A DNA stretch of 64,000 nt from Patiria miniata (lineage: Eukaryota > Echinodermata > Asteroidea > Valvatida > Asterinidae). A program made the position numbers and the translations under genes. Location: contig NW_024037056.1 in assembly GCF_015706575.1 (NCBI RefSeq), forward strand, positions 11,607,176 through 11,671,175. Direction: 5' to 3'. How positions within the stretch are numbered: position 1 is the stretch's first letter; each line of letters starts with the position of its first letter. Shown here piece after piece: positions 22,287 through 32,015 of this stretch. The notes beneath the pieces are model-generated. The model was given only the letters and a program-made list of their open reading frames with translations. It made no database searches and was not told the DNA's origin.

Positions 22287-25200
22287 CTAATCTCTGGCAA
22301 TGAGGCAGATGTCAAAGTTCTGCGGTGCCCTCAAGGAGCTGTTTTGCTCTACTTCGAAGGACACGGCGGGAACATGGTCAGGTTTCTTCATCGTGAAGTG
22401 ATGCAAAAGGTACGTGAAGAAGACGAAGAGCTCCATCTTGGCCAGGTGCTCTCCCAGACACATGCGGCGACCTGCAGATAGTGGATTTTTTTGTGCGAGA
22501 CGAAATGAGACGGAGTCAAAGAACAGTTTACATGAAGTACGGCTATATACATATAAACAGGACAGCAATTGTTTTTTAAAGCTACAGTCCATCATTCGCA
22601 GCTATCCAAAAAGTAACTGATGTAATTATTGTTGAAAAACATTCTTGGTTGAAAGATAGTAAGGGGACTGCACTCCCTGAGAAATTACTCTTTCTGGCAA
22701 GCTGTCATTTTGAAGAAATCAACGACAGAAGACCTTTCCAACAGTGCCTCTAAAGATGCATCGTTGGACATTTCCGTTTTGTTTTTGTTTTTGGGCAAAG
22801 CATGCGCAAGCGTTGACACGATGCAGACGTGCGCACGGTTGCTATAATTCGTCGGATTGGTGTGCAACATCGCGTAGCTGCAATCTGCTCAGTGAGAACG
22901 TGTCTCGGACGCTGAATTCAGGCCCAATTCTAAACATGATTCAGCAACTTTTGATTTGAAATCGAGATCCTAGAATGCTGCTTTTCTCAAAATATACAGC
23001 TGAAGCTGAGCTGAAAGTTCATCAGGTTAGTTGTTCAGCACCCTTCTTTAGATTTTGAGCGCGTTTGTCGCTTCAAACGAACAAAATGCACAAATTACAA
23101 ACGATGGACTGTACCTTTAAGCACGAACAGACATGCAGGCTGTAACCTGCAGTAGACTGGTTTCGGTTCCAACATTATAGATTATGCAAGGGGCAGAATA
23201 GCCAGACTGTCTCTGGCCGTACACAAGTATCACAAGCTCTGTACGGCCAGACAGACCATGCTCCCCTAAACGCTAAAAAGAGATGTAGCGATTTTACTAC
23301 TGATTTTGATCTAAATTATCTTCTCATCCAGGACATAAATTTCCAACGTTAGGGTACCTTGTCGTAGACGAACTCAAGCCTGTTCGAAAACACATTCTTT
23401 TATCTAGAAATCTTCATGTTTCTGGCCAAAAAACAATGATCGGTCATCAGCTCCCACGAATATTGTCTCAAAAATGTTCCTCCATGGGATTTCAAAATGG
23501 CGGACGCGTCGTAATGCATGCATTATGCGGGCGAGCTTGGCAAAGTTATGAATATTCATTGTACAGTTCATGACCTCGTGTTTGTATGGCCAGCCGCACC
23601 GCGCGTCCGACAACCCGAGGTCATAAACTGTGTAAGGCCTACAGCTAGAAATATCGCGATTTAAAAATGACCCTTGAAAAATGCACGGACAGCACCATAA
23701 CATCTTTAGGCCTTGTGGTTAACGCAACAGCTGTTTGCTTACCAGTTCCGAATGGCATGAACTCCTCCCTGGAACGAAACTTGCCATCCCCATCAAGGAA
23801 TCGCTCCGGACGAAACTTCTCCGGCTCTTCCCATACCAGCGGGTCGAAGTGGTTGTGCCAGATGTTATACATGAGGGTCATTCCTTTGGGAATGTTGTAT
23901 CTGTAGATGTAATGGCAAGATTGGGCAAGCGTAAGTAAAGCATAGTCCCTGAAAGCCTTTTTTTTCAGGTGTGTCAGAATAGCTGCTCAAGTCTTTTCAT
24001 GTGTACCAATCTACACAGTGGGCTACATTATGCTTTTCTTTGGTGTTACTTTGGTAGACCTATACAATAGAACTGCCCGACTCACAAATGACTGTCAATC
24101 AGTGAGTCGTTGGTCAGTCAGTTAGGCATAAAGAAGGCTGTCACACTGGGACCAGTAAAATTTATGATTGTCGTGTATGCCTATTTCATTTCGGGTTAAC
24201 AATTGAAGTTAAATTCACTACTTTGATTACCCGGCGATAGTGGTATCCTCCGTGGTTGCGTGAGGCAGACCCAACGGCGAGATGGTTCCAATGCGCTGAA
24301 TCTCACACAACACTGCTTCCGTATATGGCAGCTCAGGCTTGTCTGCGATCCTGGGCAGGCGATTGCGAGCAGTGACGTCATCCAGTTCCTTCTGGACCCG
24401 GGTTTGTATCTCAGGGTACGCCATCATGTACAGCATGCCCCATCGGAGACTGGTGGCGGTGGTCTCGGACCCGGCCCCGAACAGGTCCCCGACGATGTGC
24501 TGCAAGTTTCTCGGTCGCAGAGCTGCATTCTCCACGCCCTGTTCCTCCTTAATTTTCCGCTCACTCAAGAAGATATCAATGAGATCTTCCTGATGATCGG
24601 CGCTCTTCTCCTTGCTGTGCTCTGCAATGAGCTGGTTGATTTGACCGTAGTAGTTCCTCAAGCTGGCGGCATAGCTCCGCACAAATGGGAGCATGGTCAG
24701 CTTGTTGAACACCGGTGAGAATTCGAACACGCTCCCTGCCCCAGCCTGCAAAGCCAGATCAGAATTGGCCTGCTGGAGACGCTTAAACGACGGGTCGGTG
24801 TACTGGAACCGTTTGCCGAAGACCACCATGCTGATGATGTTACCCACGGCGTTGCCCAGGGCGGGCTTTGGGTCGAACGCCTCGCCTCCGTGTTTCTGGA
24901 CCTCCTCCAGGAAGATCTCGGCTTCTGTGACAATGTTCTGCTCGAAGGCGGACTTGCCCACCCCAAGTTTCTTGAGAACGGTCATGGAGAAGCGACGTAG
25001 CTCCACCCAGTTCTCGCCCGAGGATGCAAGGAAACCTGCAAAGGTGACAGTGCGAAGGTTAAAATAAAAACAAAAACATGTGCATCAATGCCTCAATCAA
25101 GCGTGTACATGCTCGTGTACAAATGTGTGAGGGAGTTATTATTAGTGAAGAATTTCAACCCAGGAAAATAATTCTGGTAACATTTTTCAAGAATGCTATG

Positions 25201-26433
25201 GTTTACCATGTCCGGGGGCGACCATCGTGGTCATGTAAGCGGGCGGTCGGTCGCTGAGCTGCTGCCGTGAGAACGCCTCTTTTACTGTATTGTGCCCATG
25301 CAGAACGACCATTGACATTCCCGCCAGATTGATGCTTACAACGTTACCGTATCTAGTGGGAAAATTTGGTTAGCAATGAGTTGTGCAAAGGCAGGCATAA
25401 TCACAAGTGCCTATGATGTTAGCCTTGGTCAAGGCGTTGTCATTATTCGTCCGTACGCATTAAACGATCGCATATCCTCGCTATGCAGTGCATTAAAAAT
25501 ACAGCGCAAACACCGACCTCATACGGCAACTATTTTATGCATATCATTTGGATCCAGACGAACGCCTTGGTCCACTCATCCATGAAGCTTATGTTTTGCT
25601 TTATTTTGTGCTAGATTTCCAGCGCACGACCTCGTGCGAATACAGATAAGTGTAGGCGGGACTAATATGTGGAGTGTCCAAACACACCTTAGTAAATCTC
25701 GACGTCATCAAACTTTTGCAGCTATTCGCCCTTTGCGGACGTGTCAAAAACTATATTTTTTATGCATTGGTGCTGTGTGTAATGTGAGACATCGACGCGA
25801 CATACAGCGTGTGTGCATGTATTGTGTACAATACATGTCTCGCCAGTACCGCTCGCTGTTATATGCCAGTTCCACGCAACGATCGACCAATAAGAAAACG
25901 ACTTTTTTTAGCATAATGAGCACCACCCCTAAAAACCTCAAATGGACGATTGGACCAAGGCATTCGTCTGGATCCAAATGATTTGCATAAAATAAAGGCT
26001 GCATGAGGTCGCTGTTCGCGCTATATTTTTAATGCACCGCATAGCGAGGATATGCTGCCGATCGTTTACGTACGGACGAATAACGAGTAATGCCTTGACC
26101 AAGGCTAGTATGATGTTTGACCAGGTCCATAGATGAACCAAGGAAACATTTGCGATTGGCGCGCAGGCGCAAATTACGTCTAGAATCTATCACCAGTCTA
26201 TCAATGCTCTTCGATCGCACTTGCTCCTACCTGGCAGTCAGCTTCGAGAAGTTCTCGTGCATCTCGCCTCCGGACAACATCAGTTGTGGGAGGTTTCCCA
26301 GGAAGGGCCAGCCCCAGGGCCCGGGAGGCGGATTCCGCGGTCGACGAAGGAAGCGCAACACGACGAGAAACACGGCGATCCCCAGGAGAATCGTTCGAAC
26401 ATCGAGGACGGTCAAGGCCGCGAGAATCTCCAT
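22287..26433 (-). CDS. cytochrome P450, CYP2-type (G1), 498 aa
   Basis: Five exons: 26433-26231, 25352-25207, 25035-24231, 23900-23743, 22471-22287; phases agree and no stop interrupts the frame. The start is the ATG in CACCATGG. Residues about 13-29 form the membrane anchor, and the hinge is PPPGPWGWP (35-43). W126-R130 is the C-helix WxxxR, AGSETT (304-309) the I-helix, E361-R364 the ExxR, and FRPERF (414-419) the PERF. The haem loop FGTGRRMCLG carries Cys442. Family role: ER-bound haem monooxygenase using NADPH-P450 reductase; the substrate is unknown. The haem loop is split by the last intron, as in vertebrate CYP2 genes. Intron 1 carries a 688-bp transposon. G1 groups with G5 in exons 2-5 but has the most divergent exon 1. 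Exact subfamily is uncertain. Confidence 0.93.
22800..23085. repeat. dispersed repeat, copy 2 of 2
   Basis: Matches 8525-8795 (see there). This copy lies in intron 4 of P450 G1. Confidence 0.6.
25421..26108. mobile_element. 688-bp long-TIR element in G1 intron 1
   Basis: Arms of about 160 bp begin AGCCTTGGTCAAGGC on the left and end with the inverse on the right; they share ATTCGTCCGTACG and TTTGGATCCAGACGAA. The TSD TATGATGTT lies at 25412-25420 and 26109-26117. G2 and G3 keep the intron sequence on both sides without the insert, so the empty-site outline is visible. The 9-bp duplication suggests a Mutator-like mobiliser (inference). Arm mismatches indicate it is older than the element at 28111. 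Confidence 0.85.
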
Positions 26434-26514
26434 GGTGACGTCTGGAAGAAATAGGTTACGAAAAAATTATTATCAGCAGTGGAGTTTAAGTTGGAGGAGG
26501 CACGAGACACTAGT

Positions 26515-26525
26515 CACGCCCCTCC
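26515..26525 (-). promoter_or_regulatory. GC/CACCC-type box upstream of G1
   Basis: CACGCCCCTCC lies about 82 bp upstream of the G1 ATG. Equivalent boxes sit at similar distances upstream of G4 and G5 and are missing from G2 and G3. Sp/KLF-type factors bind such sites; use here is inferred. Confidence 0.4.
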
Positions 26526-26976
26526 TTTCGAGGCTTTATGTTTCTGAGGTTTTGGGGAAATATAACCGTAAGCACAGACATGACAGAAGCCGTAAGTACA
26601 GAACCTGTAAGCACATAACCCTAATAGTTATGATATATACGCATGGACAGAACCGCCGGCAATATATCCACTAGGCTTATCTTCAGTTTTTACGGCGCTT
26701 GGCGCCGGAGAATTTAGCGCTAAATAAAATATACTGTTTTGAGGCGTGCGATCACACCCCCACGCCACCACACGCCTAAATGCTTCCTGAGAAGTGCGAA
26801 TAATCGCACGCCTGAATCCCTCAGTACCGCACAACTCAGCATACATTTACAGCATAATTTTACTTAAAATTTGTGAAAATATAGTACGTCAGTGAAGAGC
26901 AAATGGTTATATTGTAATGTAAACCAAGATGAATACATGTACAGTATTATGAAATATATCCCAGCTTGGACCGTAG

Positions 26977-27084
26977 AATCACACACCTAGAAAAATCACT
27001 CGCCTAGAAAAATCACACGCCTAGAAAAATCACTTGCCTAGAAAAATCACACGCTTAGAAAAATCACACGCCTAAAAGAATCAA
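26977..27084 (+). repeat. minisatellite, period about 19 bp
   Basis: About five copies of CACGCCTAGAAAAATCA with small variations, upstream of G1. Confidence 0.8.
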
Positions 27085-27180
27085 GGTGTGCTTTTTTCCA
27101 CACACCGGTGATTTTCAAATCAGAAGGACTGTATAAAAAAATGTGTTATTTTCATGATTATAGTTGGTCACTGGAAGAAC

Positions 27181-27744
27181 TAGCCCCATAAATGTGGCCT
27201 ATTTACTGGACTGCCTCTGTAAACATAGGCCACACATCCACATGTACAAAAATGTGTCGCACTTTGCCAAATTTTGATTTTCGCATTTAGGCTTAGTTTG
27301 TAGGTTTTTTTTGCTTTAGAAGCATACTCACCCTCTTTATAGGCTAATCAGAAAGTGCTGCCTTTTTCAGATGTATATTTTTCGTGAAATTTCCAGATTC
27401 ATTTTTACACGTACGTTTGCGTATCAAAATTTCAACATGAAATTTCACAAAAAATATACATCTGAAAAAGGCAGCACTTTCTGATTAGCCTATAAAGAGG
27501 GTGAGTATGCTTCTAAAGCCAAAAAAACCTTCAAACTTAGCTTGAGTAACTCCAGCTGACATGCTCATATTCATTCACATGTGAATGAATATGAGCATGT
27601 CAGCTGGAGTTACTCAAGCTACTTCAAACTAAGCCTAAATGTGAACATCAAAATTTGGCAAAGTGCGACACGTTTTTGTACATGTGGATGTGTGGCCTAT
27701 GTTTACGGAGGCAGTCCAGTAAATAGGCCACATTTATGGGGCTA
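27181..27744. mobile_element. 9-bp-TSD TIR element, family D copy 2, with perfect 82-bp palindrome
   Basis: The ends TAGCCCCATAAATGTGG and its inverse are flanked by TGGAAGAAC at 27172-27180 and 27745-27753. Inside, a pair of arms (about 27324-27395 and 27450-27511) carries CAGAAAGTGCTGCCTTTTTC in inverted form. Then comes a perfect palindrome, 27539-27620, centred on CACATGTG. It is 243 bp longer than the copy at 18272, mainly because of the inner palindrome segment. Confidence 0.87.
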
Positions 27745-28110
27745 TGGAAGAACAAATGGCGATCGTGAAGTGTGGGGCCCTGTTTAGATCAATGTTTTTT
27801 TTTAATGCTAAAAAATCACCTACAATCAAAGGCAGACTTTTCTCAATTCTAATGACACCCGTTTTGCAATTTTGAACAGATTCTTGGGGTAGAAATCACG
27901 ATTTTCCTACGCGGTTTGTGCCTTGCGATTCAGCACGCCGTGCGTGCTCACGGTAGGATGGAACGCCGTATTATCGCGGTACTTATCACGTTTCTCGTTC
28001 GGAATAGAGATTGCCCACTAACCTTCCAGAATTGTCCTGTCTTATGTGTAGTATAACTCTTCCTTTTTAAATTAATATAAACAAAACTTACAGGTGGTGT
28101 GGTTTATTCC

Positions 28111-28842
28111 TACTCCTAGAACTATGAGGCTCCGCGTGAGCGGAGCCTCATAGATCAAGAAGCCCGCAAAATTGCCTGCAGCACAAAACATTAATAAAGT
28201 ACAAAAACGTCCATCAAAATGCAGCCATTTCACACAGAACCGCTGCACAGTTTGCCCCTATACTCCGTACTTTATCTCTTGACATACTCACGTATCTTGT
28301 GCGGAACTAACATGGGTGGATTCTGTCGGTTTTTAGGCCAAAATGATGAAAAATATGCCCTTTCCGCACTGAGCCAACCTGACACTTGAAACGTGCACGC
28401 ATTATGATCGAGCGATGATTTTCGGTTCGCTCGGAGCGCGCCGCGGGGGGTACGATACATGCACTTGTACGCATGTGCATACTATCATTTCGCTTGTACC
28501 GTACCCCCCGCGGCGCGCTCCGAGCGAACCGAAAATCATCGCTCGATCATATGCGTGCACGTTTCAAGTGTCAGGTTGGCTCAGTGCGGAAAGGGCATAT
28601 TTTTCATCATTTTGGCCTAAAAACCGACAGAATCCACGCATGTTAGTTCCGCACAAGATAGGTGAGTATGTCAAGAGATAAAGTACGGAGTATAGGGGCA
28701 AACTGTGCAGCGGTTCTGTGTGAAATGGCTGCATTTTGATGGACGTTTTTGTACTTTATTAGTGTTTTGTGCTGCAGGCAATTTTGCGGGCTTCTTGATC
28801 TATGAGGCTCCGCTCACGCGGAGCCTCATAGTTCTAGGAGTA
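28111..28842. mobile_element. 732-bp foldback (near-perfect palindrome) element with 9-bp TSD
   Basis: Two arms of about 345 bp are inverted copies of each other with only a handful of mismatches, separated by a loop of about 45 bp near 28475. The ends are TACTCCTAGAAC and GTTCTAGGAGTA. The TSD GTTTATTCC lies at 28102-28110 and 28843-28851. Each end also has its own hairpin, GAGGCTCCGC facing GCGGAGCCTC. Long TIRs plus a 9-bp duplication fit a Mutator-like element. It has no transposase ORF. Confidence 0.9.
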
Positions 28843-29179
28843 GTTTATTCCGTGTACGATGCCTGTGAAAATAGACATGCGCGGCGTGTGCGAACGGAGG
28901 TGGACTCCCTATTATCGCGGTATGCGGGAAGTGGTTTTTATAATGATCCCAACTTTTTTGTTCATAGTTTATGTTTGACCAAACACCCCCTGAATAAAGT
29001 CTGATATTTTCCCTGTAACGTTCAAGTTGATTAAAGACAAAATGTCTGCAGGATGATTCTTAAGACCCTGCCCTTCCCCCGAAAGGAGAACACAAATCCC
29101 TGAGGCAAGTCTACTGATCGGCGATTGAGGGCGCCATTCACATTACACGGTGTGCCGTTTTATTTTCGAGTTTTGACAC

Positions 29180-29420
29180 TGTAAAAAGAGAAATTGGCAC
29201 AATTGCAGAATACCCCGCCACTCGATCTATCCACCTCGTAGCTGGCTACGAAGTCACGGTTGGTTGACCTAAATAAACATTCTCAGTGCTACTTGTATGT
29301 ACTATGCGTCATGCTCCATTGCACTCCCACTTCGTGACCGCGTAGCCGCCAACAGGGTAGTTGGTTTGGACTTAGAATTTTTTCAGCAACTCCCATTCCT
29401 TTTGTGTTGCTTCGTTCTCA
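29180..29420. repeat. dispersed repeat related to 58126-58560
   Basis: GGCACAATTGCAGAATACCC followed by CGCCACT and CCACCTCGTA matches the start of the repeat at 58126. Farther in, the two copies diverge. Confidence 0.5.
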
Positions 29421-31751
29421 AGCATATTCAAGGGGACTCCCACTCCGTAGCCTCAGTTCAAGTCTGCTCCTTTTTTTTTTCATTTGAAACAAATTAGTTG
29501 AAAAAAAAATGGCCACCTTAAGTTAGTGAGGCTATACAGAGTTTCCCCCTTTTCAATATCAGTGAGGAGAAATTTTAAAAAGGGAATGTAGTTATAATAA
29601 GTTGGAAACGTCTACTTACATACGTTGATTTGAATCCGAAACAAAATGCAGTACCCCAGTCTTGCATATATTTGGCAGGTTCCTTGCGAACCGGCCTAGC
29701 CTGCGAACTGAATTGGCGCGCACATTTATCGCTACAGTACCCTGCACAGACGGGTACATAAACACCATGTGCCAACAAAAACCAGACAACAAAGGGCAAT
29801 ACAACCGGTGAGGCAAGTTGTCCAATGTCTGCAATTGCCATGACTGCGCGCTGATATCGTTATCTCATAGCTTAGTCCAAAGGTACAGTCATTTACAGTC
29901 ATAGTTTTCATAAGTGTTTGATAACTGGATATGGGACACAGAAACATTCCCAACACGCACAGCGGCGACTCCCAAATATTTCCAAAGTTCCAAGAGACCA
30001 TTAAGTGCAACTGGGCCATCAGCCTGGGGGTTGGTCGGTATCATAAATTGCGGAGAATTAAGTTGGCAAGGTATTTGCACCTTAGTTGGAAAATAATATA
30101 AACAGATTTGGGGCAACATACGATCTCTCGATTCAGTACGTAACCAAAAAATGCATTATACAATCAAACTGTGATTGATCAAGGTGTCAACGCGTCATTC
30201 CACCTGTTTGAAGCGCGACTATGCGCGGGAATTGTATTGGGTGTTGATTGGACGAAAAGTTTGCCTACGTCATACAACGAAAGATAAGTTAACGCTATAC
30301 AATGGGTACGCGTATATACAAAAGTCCCTTTAAAAATAACGAGATTGTGACCGAATTTAACTTTGGATTTAAGCTGTGCTCCTTGATTTGTTTTATTTAC
30401 CTATAGATTGAAAAGCTAGACTTATTTTGCTTCGTCACATCTTGGACGCACAATATATGCAGGAAATAATTATTTGGTCATTCAAGTCCAAACCTGGTGC
30501 TATGTACCGACTTTTTGCTGGGCATATAAAATTTTAAAGAACAGTATTTTGAGCTAAGCAACTTTTTGGAATGGGGTTAGCGGGCCCGAGCCGCTTAATA
30601 ACAGATTCTATATTGCATACTAGTAAAACAGTTAGTTGTTATGAATGTCAAATTTTAATCCATGCTGAGTGACGAACATAAGCAAAAAGTCTTAGTCATA
30701 AAAGGTAAATTTAGTTTAACACCGTACAATAACCTCATGGTTAAACATAAAAAAGTCCAAACAGAATATGAGATTTAAATGTTTCTCAGTTAAAGATAAT
30801 TAGCTATAGACCATAGCGTTAACTTTAAGCGAAATTTTTCAAGATTACATAAAAAGTAAACGCAGAGATAATACTCGCATGCTGTACAGATTTCATTATT
30901 TTACAGGTCTCTTAAATGCATCAACCATTTTAAATGCATCTATCATCTTAAATTTCAATTTAGTAACAATGAATACACAAAAGGATTACTTATGCGTATT
31001 CGGTATCCATTTGAAAAAAAAAACCAGCATTTCCAAGATGGCTGCCATGAAAAGCCGCTGCGACCGGTGTGATATTTTTTAGGGAAAGAGGGCGCTTTTG
31101 CGACACCATTCTGGAGCAGCAAACATGTTACGAATCCTAGCTTATTGATGTAAGTTGACATGTTGCTAAAGTTCAAACACTCTTTAATATTCATATTCAT
31201 AAATACCCAAGAGAGTACGCCACGTTGGCGGTCTTAAACGGTTGATAAAACACCGGCTAGCTCGTCTTCAACGCTTTTCCAGTGTCACATGAAATTTGGA
31301 CTATGAAGCCTGGCCCCTTTTATCCTTGTATTGGTTGAACGTTCAGAATCTTCACTTAGCCATGCGTAATGCCAGTAATCATTCTGTATTTCGAGAGTCC
31401 TAAATTCATACTTCACCACTACTAAATTCATAATAAATTCATACGGCACCGCTGCGTTCTGCGCCACATCGCGTACGTGCGCACCACGCGCGCGCCAATC
31501 TCCACATAAGGAGTTGTTTAAGACAACGCGGGAGAGACACATAATATAACATAGCCAGAGGGGTGTTGAAAAAAAATGAAGTAAAATTGTAAAAAGCCCG
31601 TGATAATAGCCCGACCCGAATCTGCGCCCATTCCCTCGGTCGGTCTTAACAGACTTGTTTAAAACCGGCCAAGCACATATCTATTCCCTTATTAAAGTAA
31701 ATGTGTTAAAATACTTCAATAAGCGTGATATCTCTGCTGTTCCTACCCATA

Positions 31752-31836
31752 AAATGGCGTCGCGAAAGCGCCCTCTCGTTTAATTGCCTTTAGGTATATG
31801 TTAATGATTGAGGGCGCTTCGGGGGACGCCATTGTT
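31752..31836. repeat. hairpin 3' of G2, conserved in position at G3, G4 and G5
   Basis: Arms ATGGCGTC and AAGCGCCCTC face GAGGGCGCTT and GACGCCAT across a loop of about 30 nt. Equivalent hairpins lie at 39199-39284 (G3), 47532-47616 (G4) and 60468-60546 (G5, decayed). Each ends 179-195 bp past its stop codon. It is either a MITE inserted before the array expanded or a 3' RNA element. Confidence 0.65.
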
Positions 31837-31938
31837 GTAGTACAAAAAAAAGGTAATCCAAGGTCATTGACGCGTCATTACGTTAATTTACATGATGCTG
31901 CGATTTAAAAATAGAAGTAAATTAAGGTATCAAACTGC

Positions 31939-31944
31939 TTTATT
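31939..31944 (-). terminator. candidate poly(A) signal of G2
   Basis: AATAAA on the minus strand, 72 nt past the G2 stop. G3 has it at the same distance (39386-39391); I did not find it at that position in G4 or G5. Confidence 0.4.
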
Positions 31945-32015
31945 AATGGAAATTATTCTACTGTTTTTACTAAGAAATTTGCGTTGTTACAGCGCCCCAT
32001 GCGTCAAAAACTGAC

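Noticed and set aside
24260-24718. Plus-strand ORFs opposite P450 exons (also 26117-26674, 35018-35509, 41139-41594, 42285-42740, 48552-49046, 51131-51508, 61923-62237)
   Set aside because: They recur antisense to the GC-rich P450 exons, with no similarity of their own; they are shadows of the coding strand.
26977-27084. CRISPR-like array
   Set aside because: The repeats are contiguous 19-bp minisatellite units without unique spacers, and this is an animal genome.
28415-28681. Two near-identical ORFs on opposite strands (28272-28460 and 28415-28681)
   Set aside because: Both come from the arms of the palindromic element; identity is due to the inverted repeat, not to paired genes.
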